Positions 7,669 to 17,404 are shown, counted from the stretch's first letter. The stretch: DNA of 64,000 nucleotides from Brevibacillus_H ginsengisoli (GCF_050113715.1 NZ_JBNJQR010000001.1:372001-436000), one strand, 5' to 3'. Notes: a model not told the origin generated them from the sequence alone. Numbers and translations are program-made.

Positions 7669-10600
7669 ATGAAAAAATTGGTTCTCTTTTGTCTGATCTT
7701 ATCCCTCGTTCTATACTCAAATCGTACAGTATCCACACTCAATTCAGTTGAAGTAATCAATCATGTGACGGCAAAAGCAAATCCCGATGATGCGCTTCGT
7801 AAGCAAGTCATTTCTGATTTGTATGAGACGATGCCTAGACAAGTCGTTCCTGAGCACTCCCGAGGAAATCAGCCGTCTCAGTCAGACGAGTGGGATACGC
7901 TTGGGCCTGTTATCCAGGGAGAAGAAGTGCAGCATGCCTCATCTACAACATTGGATATGATTGAGGCCCGTAAGGCATGGGAAACAGCTGGTGTAAAAGG
8001 AGAAGGAATGCTTGTTTCCATCATCGATACTGGCGTGAATCCCAAACATCCGGACATGGCGGCACCAAAGGATAAACGGCTAGCCATGCAAAAAACAGGG
8101 ACCCCCAACAAAGTGATTACCGGCTACAACTGGGCCGACCGCAACCAACAAACCGTAGACGTCGGAGACTCTCAGCATGGCATGCATGTGGCGGGAATCG
8201 TAGCGGCGAATGGCAAGCTCAAAGGAGTCGCTCCTGAAGCCCAGCTGCTTAGCCAAAAAGTATTTAGCAATTACCAAGGAGAGGTCTCTGGATTAAGTGA
8301 GTCCATATTATTTGCGATAAACGACTCCATCTCCAAGAATGCCGATGTCATCAATCTAAGCTTGGGCTCCTCTGCCGGATATGTCGATGAGACAAGTGTG
8401 GAACAGTTTGCGATCAAAAAGGCGGTAGACCATGGCGTGGTTGTGGTGGCTGCGGCTGGTAATGACGCATACTTCGGAAGCGACAAGGTGCGAGCGGAGA
8501 ACCCGGACTATGCCATGATCGGTTCTCCAGGAATTGCTCCTGATGCCTTGTCCGTAGCTTCTGCTAACGCAACCGTTCTCGCAGGGGTCAGCTTCAAAGT
8601 ATTCGGGGCGGTGAATCTGGATCGTGTCGTTTATCTTGTAGGACGCCCTACCACTGGTGATCCTTTGAAGCCCACACAGTCCCTGCCGGAGGAACATGAA
8701 GTGGTATTTGTCGGCAAAGGCAAGAAGGAGGATTACAACATCTCCGTCAAAGGAAAAATTGTTTTGGTTGAGCGGGGGGATATCTCCTTTGAGGAGAAGC
8801 TGATGTTTGCCAAGGAGGCGGAAGCGTCAGGTGTCATCGTCTATAACAATCAGACAGGTCCGATAATCATGAGCGCGAATGAAACGAAGGGAATCCCAGC
8901 TGTATCGATATTGAAGCAGCCAGGAGAAGCGATGGCGGCTATTTTGAAGAAAGGAAAAAAGCTTAAGATCAAATTTGATGGTGAGTACGCTCAGAACAGT
9001 CTTCCCTATCCGAATGGCGGTACAATCTCGCTGTTCACTTCATGGGGTCCAACGCCAGATTTGCAATTCAAACCGGAAATAACCGCACCAGGCGGAGGAA
9101 TTCTCTCAACGGTGTTACAGGATGATTACGCGGTCAAAAGCGGAACCTCGATGGCAACCCCCCACGTGGCAGGCGGAATGGCTTTATTAAAAGAGGCGTA
9201 CAAGAAAAAAGCCCCCACTCTACAGGGACGCGCTTTGGTAGAAACGCTGAAAGCTGTTGCGATGAATACGGCAGAACCCATTATGGATCCACGTGAAAGC
9301 CCTTCATCGAATGATAAAGCCAAGCAGCTTCCAAGCGACAAGGAGTATCCGTATTCTGTGCGTGTCCAGGGAGCAGGGATGTTGAAGCTCGCCAAAGCGA
9401 TTCAATCACCTGTGGTCATCACCGACCGCAAAGGAAAAGCGGGTGTCGCCTTGGGAGAAGTAGGGACATCCACAACCTTTTCGCTTTTTATTGAAAACAA
9501 GTTTGGCAAGAAACCGATCACGTATACGCTTAACGATCCGTACGGGGTACTTACTGATCTGAAAAAAGCGGGCGTAAACCTTATGCAGGAGGCAGCGATT
9601 CAAGGGGCAGCGGTCAGCTTTTCGACCAATAAAGTAACGGTTGCGCCTGGACAGCGCCAGGAAGTGAAGGTGACGCTCTTTATCCCAAAAGAAACGGAGA
9701 AAAACATCTTTGCGGAAGGCTTTATCAACTTTACACCCGATCAGGAGAATGTGCCGCAGCTTCATGTACCCTATTTTGCCTTTTTCGGGGATTGGGAAGA
9801 GCCTCGTATCATTGATCCTCCGATGTGGGACAAGAATAGCCAAGAGAAGCGCACGGGTGTCAAAACCACCTGGTATCGGGACAAGGAAAACGACAAGTGG
9901 AAATATCGGGATTATCTAGGGGTAACCGGTGTGGATGAGAACGGCATTGTCCAAATCGATCCGACGCATATCGCTTTCTCCCCCAATCAGGACGGGCATT
10001 ATGACATAGCGGCACCGTCCATTACCTTTTTACGAAATGCGCGTCAAATCTCCATTGATATCCTCGACTCCAATGGCAAGCTTGTGCGGTCACTGGTTCA
10101 TGATGTGAAGGTTTCGAAATTTGATCAATCCAAACTGGGTGTCCCTTATTATTACACGGAGAAAAAAGAGTGGAGCTGGGATGGACAACGTTATGATGCC
10201 GAAAAGGGTGAATATGTAACGGTTCAAGATGGTGCTTACCAATTCTTCATCCGTGCCAAGAATGATGGTCACCGCGCAAACTGGCAATCTATCTCGTTGC
10301 CGATCTATGTGGATACCAAAGCTCCGTCGCTTACAGCCTCCATCAGTGGCAATCGATTAAGCTGGGACACCAGGGACAAGGACGTTCAAGGATTCGTCCT
10401 GTATGCGGACGGTAAAAAAATAGGCGGACCCTATTCTGCTACCCAGCGAACTTCAATGGTTACCCAAGCTCAGAAGAAAATCACCTTGGTCGCATACGAT
10501 TACGCTGGAAATATCACGATTAAACACGTGCGTGGACAAGGTGATCGGACGCCTCCAGCGATTACTTTTCCCAACAATATTTATGAGGCAGTCGTGGTAA

Positions 10601-11478
10601 GAAAGGAACCGCATGTGCCAATTCAAGGCAAAATCACAGGGGAGGATATGCTGGATCGCGTGAAGCTGTCTATAGCTGGGCACCCGATACCGATAGCGGA
10701 AGACGGCAGCTTTCAAACCGTGCTTACTTTGCCGGAAGGACTGAATTATGTTACGTACAGCGCGACGGACGTGTACGGAAACAACCGTCAGTTTACTCAA
10801 CGAATCCTGATTGATGCCACGCCACCAGAGGTTCTATTGCAAAACGATGGAACAGAGTCGGTGTTGGTAGACTCTGGTACGAATAAAATGGTTCTGCCAA
10901 TCCGTATCAGCTACAAGGACAAGAATTATAAAGGAAGCATTCGGGTGAATGGTGAAATGTTGTCCAACTGGGAAGAAGAGCAGTTGGAGCTTCCGTCAAG
11001 CAAAAGCTTCACTCACCTTGTCTCCTTACGGCAGGGAGATAACAAATTATTAATTGAAGGAAGAGATGATTCCGGCAACCTGACGTCGCTTCCGCTTCGT
11101 GTTTACGCCGAGCCTCGGGCAGGAACGCTTGTGCTGTACAATAAGGATAAACAAATCAAGTATCAAGCCAAAACCACACCTCCACCCCTCGTCGGATTTA
11201 CCCAAGCCAATTACGAGGGGGAAGTAGGTGATACGATTATGGCCCAAGGACGAGTCACTTCCACGATCCCTGTGCAGCTGTTTGTGTATTACAAGGAGCA
11301 TACACTGATGGCCGATGTAAATGATCAGGGCGAATTTCGTCTCCCACTAAGCGTCGACAAGTTGGGGAAAGAAGACGTCACCTTAGTGGTCACTGACTTG
11401 TTAGGCCGAGAAAGCAAAGTGATCGCTAACGTAATCGGGAAAAAAGAAGAAGAACAAAGAAAAGGGAATGCGCGCTAG
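7669..11478 (+). CDS. Secreted multidomain subtilisin-like serine protease (S8)
   Basis: A 1269-residue exported protease. A signal peptide covers about residues 1-23. The S8 catalytic domain spans roughly 95-540 with the triad Asp120 (IIDTG), His170 (HGMHVAG) and Ser494 (GTSMATPH), and the oxyanion Asn265 (AAAGND). A protease-associated (PA) insert lies at about 300-435. The long C-terminal part (about 560-1269) is a string of beta-sandwich modules, including an Fn3_5-like domain as in C5a-peptidase relatives and a FlgD-like PNQDG segment. There is no LPXTG signal or SLH domain, so it is likely released or wall-bound non-covalently. ATG follows GCAGGAGGCAGGA. The terminator hairpin overlaps its stop codon. 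Confidence 0.93.
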   Translation: MKKLVLFCLILSLVLYSNRTVSTLNSVEVINHVTAKANPDDALRKQVISDLYETMPRQVVPEHSRGNQPSQSDEWDTLGPVIQGEEVQHASSTTLDMIEARKAWETAGVKGEGMLVSIIDTGVNPKHPDMAAPKDKRLAMQKTGTPNKVITGYNWADRNQQTVDVGDSQHGMHVAGIVAANGKLKGVAPEAQLLSQKVFSNYQGEVSGLSESILFAINDSISKNADVINLSLGSSAGYVDETSVEQFAIKKAVDHGVVVVAAAGNDAYFGSDKVRAENPDYAMIGSPGIAPDALSVASANATVLAGVSFKVFGAVNLDRVVYLVGRPTTGDPLKPTQSLPEEHEVVFVGKGKKEDYNISVKGKIVLVERGDISFEEKLMFAKEAEASGVIVYNNQTGPIIMSANETKGIPAVSILKQPGEAMAAILKKGKKLKIKFDGEYAQNSLPYPNGGTISLFTSWGPTPDLQFKPEITAPGGGILSTVLQDDYAVKSGTSMATPHVAGGMALLKEAYKKKAPTLQGRALVETLKAVAMNTAEPIMDPRESPSSNDKAKQLPSDKEYPYSVRVQGAGMLKLAKAIQSPVVITDRKGKAGVALGEVGTSTTFSLFIENKFGKKPITYTLNDPYGVLTDLKKAGVNLMQEAAIQGAAVSFSTNKVTVAPGQRQEVKVTLFIPKETEKNIFAEGFINFTPDQENVPQLHVPYFAFFGDWEEPRIIDPPMWDKNSQEKRTGVKTTWYRDKENDKWKYRDYLGVTGVDENGIVQIDPTHIAFSPNQDGHYDIAAPSITFLRNARQISIDILDSNGKLVRSLVHDVKVSKFDQSKLGVPYYYTEKKEWSWDGQRYDAEKGEYVTVQDGAYQFFIRAKNDGHRANWQSISLPIYVDTKAPSLTASISGNRLSWDTRDKDVQGFVLYADGKKIGGPYSATQRTSMVTQAQKKITLVAYDYAGNITIKHVRGQGDRTPPAITFPNNIYEAVVVRKEPHVPIQGKITGEDMLDRVKLSIAGHPIPIAEDGSFQTVLTLPEGLNYVTYSATDVYGNNRQFTQRILIDATPPEVLLQNDGTESVLVDSGTNKMVLPIRISYKDKNYKGSIRVNGEMLSNWEEEQLELPSSKSFTHLVSLRQGDNKLLIEGRDDSGNLTSLPLRVYAEPRAGTLVLYNKDKQIKYQAKTTPPPLVGFTQANYEGEVGDTIMAQGRVTSTIPVQLFVYYKEHTLMADVNDQGEFRLPLSVDKLGKEDVTLVVTDLLGRESKVIANVIGKKEEEQRKGNAR

Positions 11479-11490
11479 CATTCCTTTTTT
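11463..11490 (+). terminator. Terminator overlapping the protease stop codon
   Basis: GGAATGC and GCATTCC pair around a six-base loop, followed by six Ts. The stop codon (11476-11478) lies in the loop region, so the last codons are part of the hairpin. Confidence 0.88.
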
Positions 11491-11518
11491 AACTTTAGGT
11501 AGAAAACGGAGTGATTAC

Positions 11519-11905
11519 ATGTTTTATCACGGGATTAATCGGGAATATATTCATCAGCAGTACCCGGTGCTTTCACCAAGAAGAAGTGTTTCCCAAAAAA
11601 ATCAGGAGGAGCGTCTCGATCGGCAGCATCTCATTGAAAAGCTGGGGATTGAACCAATTCATCTTCTTGAGTCAAGTCAGGATTACCCTAAAGAAAGATG
11701 TATTGAGGTGTGCTTGGAATTTGGCGATACGGTACTGGAGTTTGCAAGTTTACCAGACCCCATGTGGCAATTAAGCCGTCATGAAGTCGGAACAATCGTA
11801 CTGGATGTAAGAAAAGCGACAATGGTTTATGTGCAGCTTCTTGACGAATCACTGCTTACGCTGTTCAATTCCGCTCGAATCTCATTCATAAAAGGAAAGA
11901 TTTAA
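11519..11905 (+). CDS. Hypothetical protein, 128 aa
   Basis: I do not recognise this protein. It is soluble, lacks a signal peptide and is mixed in composition; the C-terminal half (from about residue 60) alternates short hydrophobic and charged stretches like a small alpha/beta fold. ATG 11519 follows GGAG at a short distance; an in-frame start at 11468 would overlap the protease gene and the terminator and has no ribosome binding site. It lies between the protease and cheX with its own space, followed directly by the cheX promoter. Confidence 0.65.
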   Translation: MFYHGINREYIHQQYPVLSPRRSVSQKNQEERLDRQHLIEKLGIEPIHLLESSQDYPKERCIEVCLEFGDTVLEFASLPDPMWQLSRHEVGTIVLDVRKATMVYVQLLDESLLTLFNSARISFIKGKI

Positions 11906-11914
11906 GGAAAAAGC

Positions 11915-11943
11915 TTGTTTCTGCCAAATTCCGACACTATAAT
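11915..11943 (+). promoter_or_regulatory. Sigma-A promoter of cheX
   Basis: TTGTTT (11915-11920), a 17-bp spacer and a perfect TATAAT (11938-11943) precede cheX by 45 bases. Confidence 0.7.
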
Positions 11944-11987
11944 AGGTTTAAATGTGTCGAACATCACCACGAAAGGAGTAGTGTGAC

Positions 11988-12446
11988 ATGAAAGCTCAGT
12001 ATCTTAATCCGTTTCTTGAATCGGCGTCTTTTGTGATTCAACAGATGTGTAATGTTGCACCGACACGTGGTGATCTGGACATTAAGGACGTACAACTGCA
12101 TGACGACCATGTCTGGATCAAAATCGGGTTGACAGGTCAACTGAAGGGCGACGTAATTTTTGGAATTCACAATCAGGTCGCGATCCGCATTATTTCCGCA
12201 ATGATGGGCGGATTCCCCATTCAGGAGATTGACGAGATGGGGAGAAGTGCGATTTCAGAATTAGGCAACATGATTTCAGGGAACGCCAGCACGATTTTAT
12301 TTAATCAGGGAGTAGCGATTGATATTACGCCTCCTGAGCTTGTGGATGATCACAAGGTCTTGAAAGTAAACGGGAAGGCGTTAAGTGTCCCTCTTAATTT
12401 GGGTGAAATCGGAAAACTAGAGATCCAAGTCGTTGTTGCTCAGTGA
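11988..12446 (+). CDS. cheX: Chemotaxis protein CheX (CheY-P phosphatase family)
   Basis: A 152-residue CheC/CheX/FliY-family protein. CheX dephosphorylates CheY-P and so resets the flagellar switch. The signature E..N pair is in SAISELGNMISGNAS at about residues 85-100; only one such motif is present, as in CheX rather than CheC. ATG 11988 follows AAAGGAG. It is monocistronic here, away from flagellar genes, with its own promoter. CheX-like proteins outside chemotaxis operons sometimes serve other response regulators, so the exact partner is uncertain. Confidence 0.85.
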   Translation: MKAQYLNPFLESASFVIQQMCNVAPTRGDLDIKDVQLHDDHVWIKIGLTGQLKGDVIFGIHNQVAIRIISAMMGGFPIQEIDEMGRSAISELGNMISGNASTILFNQGVAIDITPPELVDDHKVLKVNGKALSVPLNLGEIGKLEIQVVVAQ

Positions 12447-12452
12447 TGAACG

Positions 12453-12486
12453 GAACTCTCCTTGTTCGTTGGCAGGGGGGGTTTTT
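12453..12486 (+). terminator. Probable terminator of cheX
   Basis: AACTCTCC can pair with the G-run GGGGGGGTT, partly through G-U pairs, and is followed by TTTTTATTTT. The stem is imperfect. Confidence 0.5.
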
Positions 12487-12583
12487 ATTTTTCAGAAAAA
12501 TAAAAAATGATAAAATCTTCTTTGATTTATAGCTAGTACAGGACAACTTGTAGTATTTTATGGTTTAGCAGGAGGTGTGCGAA

Positions 12584-13441
12584 TTGTTAAAATACTTGCA
12601 ACAAATCTTGGCTATTTTTTTCCTCGTACTTGTAGTCGCAGGCGCACCGCTTATACTGCAAGCCAGAGGGGAAGAGGTTTACTTTCAACCGGAGAGGTTT
12701 GTGTCAAATTCAGCTTATTTGCTGGACAGTATTTCGAGCGGTACGCTGGGAACCTATTACTTGGGAAGAAATGAACGTGATATTGCGGGAGATATTCTCC
12801 CCTACGCCGAGAACTCATTTTTGCTGCTCTTTTTTAGCTTGTTGATCGCCGTTTTTATCAGTATTTGTTTTGGGTTGTTCTTGCATCGGTTCAAGGCTGT
12901 TCATATCTATCAGAGAATTCTGGATTTATTTTCAGCTATCCCTGATTTTGTACAGGTGTTGTTCTTCATGCTGGCAGCCATCGCGTTCTACAAGGCAACG
13001 GATATACGGCTGATCACCTTGTCGCCGTTTAGTGACGCAAACAACAACTGGTTTCCAACCTTGGTCCTGTCAGTAGGGCCCACCCTGTACCTGATGAAAG
13101 TGGTCAGTCTCAAATATTATCAGACCTGCGGGGAGGATTACATTCGTACGGCCTTGGCCAAGGGGTTGAGCGTTCGGTACATTATTTTGCACCATGTGTT
13201 TAAAAATGTGAAACCGTTTCTCATCGCGGATCTCAAAAAAGCGATCTCGATTACAGTCGCCAACCTGTTTGTTGTTGAGTACCTGCTGAACGTCGTGGGG
13301 ATTACCCGATTTATTTTCGGACCGTACCAATTTACTACCGCCTCCATCGGGTTAATGATCCTTTTGCTCTTATCACTGTTTGTTTATGTGCTGATTTGGT
13401 TGATATTATATCTGTTCGAGCGAGGTTTCATTTATGAATAG
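12584..13441 (+). CDS. Oligopeptide/dipeptide-type ABC permease, DppB/OppB-like
   Basis: A 285-residue membrane protein with an N-terminal helix, a periplasmic-side segment (about 25-75) and five further helices. The EAA-like loop, YIRTALAKGLSVRYIILHHV at about residues 190-210, marks a BPD_transp_1 permease. TTG 12584 is favoured because AGGAGGT lies 7 bases before it; GTG 12575 would overlap that site. It overlaps the next permease gene by 8 bases. No substrate-binding protein or ATPase gene is adjacent, so the partners must be encoded elsewhere. Shorter than usual OppB (about 305-330). Confidence 0.8.
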   Translation: MLKYLQQILAIFFLVLVVAGAPLILQARGEEVYFQPERFVSNSAYLLDSISSGTLGTYYLGRNERDIAGDILPYAENSFLLLFFSLLIAVFISICFGLFLHRFKAVHIYQRILDLFSAIPDFVQVLFFMLAAIAFYKATDIRLITLSPFSDANNNWFPTLVLSVGPTLYLMKVVSLKYYQTCGEDYIRTALAKGLSVRYIILHHVFKNVKPFLIADLKKAISITVANLFVVEYLLNVVGITRFIFGPYQFTTASIGLMILLLLSLFVYVLIWLILYLFERGFIYE

Positions 13442-14357
13442 AGTTGGGAATCGATTGACACTCTGGCTTGGGGGATTGTTGGTTGTTTTTTTGTTTGTCC
13501 TTGCAATAATCGGACCTTATGTGGCACCCTATGATGTCAATTTTAAAGAAAAAGTACAAAACGTGATGGTGAACGGCAAGGCGACCATTATTAATCCGCC
13601 TCTGCCTCCCTCGGGTACTCATCTGCTTGGCACGGACAAATGGGGGTACGATATTCTCACCCTGATTCTGCACGGAGCCAAGTATACATTATTCGTAACG
13701 GTTGTTATTGCGGCGATGCGCATTGTGCTCGGAACCTGTATTGGCTTGTATATCGGAATGGCGGAGCGGAGGCAGAACTGGTGGCTCGCTTTGGAGAATG
13801 CCTGGAGTCATATCCCGCTGATTTTGCCGGTCTACTTCATTCTGTTGGGTGTCAATATTAACTCTCCGTTGTCTCAGGCACAATTGGTGATATTGTTTTG
13901 CGGAATTGTGGCGATATTGGGTATGCCTAGCGTGGTTTCGACGATCAGGCAGAAGACGGAACAAATCAAAGAGATGCCATTCATTTTGGCGGCCACATCG
14001 CTTGGAGCGGATAAAAACCGTTTGATTTTTCTGCATGTCTTGCCTCAATTGAAGGAACAGGTGATTATCGTGTTTGTGACTGAAATCATCTCGGTCATGA
14101 CCTTGATGGGACAGTTGGGACTGTTCAACCTGTTTATTGGAGGGACGACCATGACAACCGATCCGGTCATCTATATATCGGATACACATGAGTGGGCGGG
14201 CATGGTTGGGCAAGCTCGCAGTTTTATTTACGGAAGCACGTGGATCTTCCTGGCACCACTAGGGGCATTCGTGGTTGCTATTACATCGTTCACGATTCTT
14301 GCCAAAGGGTTGCGTGACCGTTTCCAGCAAGCGTATTCTCGAACTCCCTATATGTAA
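13434..14357 (+). CDS. Oligopeptide/dipeptide-type ABC permease, DppC/OppC-like
   Basis: A 307-residue permease with the OppC N-terminal helix followed by HLLGTDKWGYDILTL (about residues 63-77), the hallmark of DppC/OppC proteins, then the transmembrane domain with the EAA-like loop AATSLGADKNRLIFLHVLP near 190. It starts inside the end of the preceding permease (ATGAATAG overlap), so the two are translationally coupled and form the membrane pair of one transporter. No ATPase or binding protein follows; the operon ends at a terminator just after the stop codon. Confidence 0.85.
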   Translation: MNRVGNRLTLWLGGLLVVFLFVLAIIGPYVAPYDVNFKEKVQNVMVNGKATIINPPLPPSGTHLLGTDKWGYDILTLILHGAKYTLFVTVVIAAMRIVLGTCIGLYIGMAERRQNWWLALENAWSHIPLILPVYFILLGVNINSPLSQAQLVILFCGIVAILGMPSVVSTIRQKTEQIKEMPFILAATSLGADKNRLIFLHVLPQLKEQVIIVFVTEIISVMTLMGQLGLFNLFIGGTTMTTDPVIYISDTHEWAGMVGQARSFIYGSTWIFLAPLGAFVVAITSFTILAKGLRDRFQQAYSRTPYM

Positions 14358-14361
14358 AAAG

Positions 14362-14391
14362 AAACCGCCCCGTGTTACGGAGCGGTTTTTT
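14362..14391. terminator. Shared bidirectional terminator
   Basis: AAACCGCCCCGT and ACGGAGCGGTTT form the stem, with T-runs on both strands. It serves the rightward permease pair and the leftward acyltransferase, whose last five codons lie inside it. Confidence 0.9.
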
Positions 14392-16327
14392 CTTTAGAAG
14401 CCTCTGGTTTGACGGCTTTAGCCAGAAGAGAAGCGTAGGCTAGAGAACCATCCGGGTTGAGGTGAACTCCATCTGGATAGAAGTAAGCGCCTTTGCCGGC
14501 GCTTGCAGAGTACCAGTCAACCAGTGTCGTGTTGGGGAAGGTACTAGCCACATTGGCCAATGTCGTATTGACCACTTCTTCCCATGGTCGCGGCACACGT
14601 GTGTTGACCAGGATAATCTGCTCGACACCGTCAAGTGATTGGATCAACGAGATGAGTTGTTTGTCTGTGAATGCTCCGTTGGTCCCCAATTCGATGATCA
14701 CACGGCTGCCCAGTTTACCTTCCGACTTAAGCTGATCCACGATCGCCTGCGCTTGATTAAATTGACGTCCAATTTTACCGTCTATTACAATGCCAGGCAT
14801 TAGTTTGGTCAACTCTGGAGCGATGTCGACCATGACGGAGTCGCCGATTGCCGTAACTCCTTGACCGGAGATAGGTTTTGGAGTACCCACATTTTTCGGA
14901 ATGGATTGTGGATTCGTTTTATTGGACGAAGGAGGGATCGGTTTGCTAGGTGACTTCTGTCCTGTTCTATTGGTCTCGCTTTTGATTGTCTCGGCTATTG
15001 GGTGATCTGGTTGTTCAGAGGGCTTCGAATCTTTTTTGGCCACAATTAACTGATGTTCTTGATGATCCGAAATCTCTGGTTGTACAGACCCCGTTGAACT
15101 GGCGGTAGCGACCGGAAAAAACTTGTCTGCGTTAATGCTTAACCCGCAGAAAAGGAGGAGCGCGCTTACCGATGCAACCCCTAGACTATAGGTGATTTTG
15201 TGTCTGCGCCATTGTCGGGATTTAATCTGTGACCATATTTTACCGAGAGCACCATGGCGTATGGGTTCCTCTATAAGCCGCCAGGAGATTGCGGAGAGTA
15301 AGATGGTTGCCATTACCTGAATAATTACAAGGGTGTAACTAATTCCGTCAGCATTGCTTACCGGGCTGGTCATTACAATGACAGGATAGTGCCATAAATA
15401 AATTCCATAAGAACGAACTCCTAGCCAACGTAAAGGCTTCACGCTCATTAGTTTTCCGAGGCGACTGGCAGGATGTGCAAGTGTGGCAACCACTAGGGCT
15501 GTAGCGATCGAAACCAACACCATGCCACCTTCATATAGAAAATCCTCATACTGATTGCTTTGCAGAATTGCCAAGAGCACAAAAACCAATCCAAGACTCC
15601 CCGCAAGATCAAGGATGAAGAGCGCTTTGGGAGCAATGTTGTTGGTTAGTTTTCGACTCGGCCAAATGATGGCGAGCGCTGCACCGATTAATAAAGCAAA
15701 GGCCCTGGTGTCTGTTCCGTAGTATATCCGACTTGGGTCCGTCCCTGGTACATACAGCCAAGCCATAGCGACTGCCGATAATGCCGCCAATCCGAGTGTC
15801 ATTATGACCAACGGACCTCGGCGTGTAATAAAACGAAGTCCCACTGCAATCAATAACGGCCACAGCAGGTAAAACTGCTCCTCCACGGCTAACGACCAAA
15901 GATGGCCAAGCGGTGAGGGAGGCCCGAAGCTTTCAAAATAGGAAACCTGGTGAAAAATGAACCACCAGTTGCTCACGTACAATACAGCTGCCATCATATC
16001 CTTGCGTAATGACGGGAGCATTGAACGATCTGCCAACATCGTCCACATACCGACGATTGCCAACATAATGAACATGGCTGGAAGTAACCGTCTGGCACGG
16101 CGTATCCAGAAATCCTTTAAATCAATTCGCCCATTCCGACTCCATTCGGCTATGAGCAAATCGGTGATGAGGTATCCTGACAGTACAAAAAACATGCCAA
16201 CACCCAAAAGTCCGCCAGGTGCCCACCCCAGGTGAAGGTGGTAAGCGATAACACTGAGCACTGCCACTGCACGCAATCCGTCCAAGCCAGCCATGTACCT
16301 CCCATTTCCTTTGAGCGGCTTAGGCAT
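14375..16327 (-). CDS. Peptidoglycan O-acetyltransferase, OatA-like (acyltransferase 3 + SGNH)
   Basis: A 650-residue membrane protein with two parts. Residues about 10-375 form the acyltransferase-3 domain (about ten helices; LDGLRAVAVLSVIAYH at the start, with the conserved His). After a helix near 390 and a Ser/Pro/Lys-rich linker (about 415-480) comes an extracellular SGNH esterase domain with Ser497 (GDSVM), the ELGTNG block, and Asp619/His622 (DGVH). OatA-type enzymes O-acetylate cell-wall MurNAc, giving lysozyme resistance. ATG 16327 follows AGAGGGGGT. OatB-like or other wall-polymer O-acetylation cannot be ruled out. Confidence 0.87.
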   Translation of the reverse strand: MPKPLKGNGRYMAGLDGLRAVAVLSVIAYHLHLGWAPGGLLGVGMFFVLSGYLITDLLIAEWSRNGRIDLKDFWIRRARRLLPAMFIMLAIVGMWTMLADRSMLPSLRKDMMAAVLYVSNWWFIFHQVSYFESFGPPSPLGHLWSLAVEEQFYLLWPLLIAVGLRFITRRGPLVIMTLGLAALSAVAMAWLYVPGTDPSRIYYGTDTRAFALLIGAALAIIWPSRKLTNNIAPKALFILDLAGSLGLVFVLLAILQSNQYEDFLYEGGMVLVSIATALVVATLAHPASRLGKLMSVKPLRWLGVRSYGIYLWHYPVIVMTSPVSNADGISYTLVIIQVMATILLSAISWRLIEEPIRHGALGKIWSQIKSRQWRRHKITYSLGVASVSALLLFCGLSINADKFFPVATASSTGSVQPEISDHQEHQLIVAKKDSKPSEQPDHPIAETIKSETNRTGQKSPSKPIPPSSNKTNPQSIPKNVGTPKPISGQGVTAIGDSVMVDIAPELTKLMPGIVIDGKIGRQFNQAQAIVDQLKSEGKLGSRVIIELGTNGAFTDKQLISLIQSLDGVEQIILVNTRVPRPWEEVVNTTLANVASTFPNTTLVDWYSASAGKGAYFYPDGVHLNPDGSLAYASLLAKAVKPEASKEKTAP

Positions 16328-16739
16328 GCCAGTTACCCCCTCTAATTATGTACCCGCTTGTAAAAAAAATCCTGCATTGCCTTCCCCTAAAAAACTTTGC
16401 TTGCACCATTCGTATGCTTTCCATGTTGATTCTGCCCTTCTACTCACCAAATTCTATTCTCTAGGTCGAAAAACTGACATTCATAAATGTAACATAATCC
16501 GACAGGAGATAGGCATAAAAAATGATAGTATTCTCTTCCTAAACTGCACTTTTTTGATAAGTGCCGATTGGGTCCGCACAAAATGCTAAATTGCTACACG
16601 TATAGGAGACGCATGGAGGGTTTGTCTTGTTTCATAAGAATGCGAAGGATTTAAATTTTTTATCGAATGGATATTTATGGTAAAATATTCCGTGTGTTTC
16701 ATGTTGAATGGTGTCAAAAAAGAGAGGGGATTATGAATA
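16328..16739. other. 412-bp intergenic region, no gene seen
   Basis: This AT-rich space separates divergent oatA and the anchored protein at 16740, so it should hold both promoters. Short open frames here lack ribosome binding sites. A TAAAAT at about 16680 could be a -10 for the rightward gene. I see no strong -35, terminator or repeat. Confidence 0.5.
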
Positions 16740-17255
16740 GTGCCACTGCTTGTTGTGATTCTTCTGTTTTTATTGCTGTTTTTGCTCAAAGTGGAAAGGG
16801 AGAAGAGGCATTATCGTGAACAAGTACGGAGTTTTCCTTCCATTGAGAATGTGGAGGGGGAAGTAACCAGAATAAAGCTGAGGAATCTAGGTCCGGGTCA
16901 TATGATTAACTGTACGGTCATTTGCGCGTGGACTCTTCAAGATGATCAGGAAAAGCATACATGTATTCAGCAGATACCAATGATCGGTCAAAACCAGAGC
17001 CTCCTCATCGATGCAATTCAAGGTGATTTTGTTGAAGGACAAGCAGATTTGAATAGGGGTGGCATCAGCCAGTGCTCTTTCCAAATTGAATACGATACAC
17101 AGGCGAGTGAGCGAATCCAATATTTTTATGATCAGGCAAAGAATCAGAACAGCTTGACAATCAAACACTCCATGAACTTGATTAAGTGGTTCGGAAATAA
17201 ACAACTTATTTCGACTGAATATCATCCGCTTGAAAAAGTGAAAGCACCCGAGTAA
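16740..17255 (+). CDS. Membrane-anchored hypothetical protein, 171 aa
   Basis: One very hydrophobic N-terminal helix (about residues 2-16, mostly Leu, Val, Ile, Phe) is followed by a basic stretch and a soluble domain of about 140 residues predicted to be mainly beta. I do not recognise the family. GTG 16740 follows AGAGAGGGG; the nearby ATG 16733 is out of frame. The soluble domain contains three cysteines (two in NCTVICAW, one in HTCIQQ). It precedes gerE but is separated by about 150 bp with a sporulation-type promoter, so it is probably a separate unit. Confidence 0.75.
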   Translation: MPLLVVILLFLLLFLLKVEREKRHYREQVRSFPSIENVEGEVTRIKLRNLGPGHMINCTVICAWTLQDDQEKHTCIQQIPMIGQNQSLLIDAIQGDFVEGQADLNRGGISQCSFQIEYDTQASERIQYFYDQAKNQNSLTIKHSMNLIKWFGNKQLISTEYHPLEKVKAPE

Positions 17256-17316
17256 CCCATTGCTTTAAAAAGGAATAGACTATAAGGCAAAAGCCTAAAA
17301 TCGCCTTAACACCGAC

Positions 17317-17344
17317 ACCACCACCCACCTTCTGTCATAGGATA
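17317..17344 (+). promoter_or_regulatory. Candidate sigma-K promoter of gerE
   Basis: ACC (17317-17319), 16 bp, then CATAGGATA (17336-17344) fits the mother-cell sigma-K pattern AC-N16-CATAnnnTA. In Bacillus gerE is known to be transcribed by sigma-K, which supports the reading. Confidence 0.65.
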
Positions 17345-17404
17345 AGGTGACTGTAAAATCCCTCGACCTTGTCCCTGTAGAGCCCACAAGGAGGGGTGGC
17401 ACGA

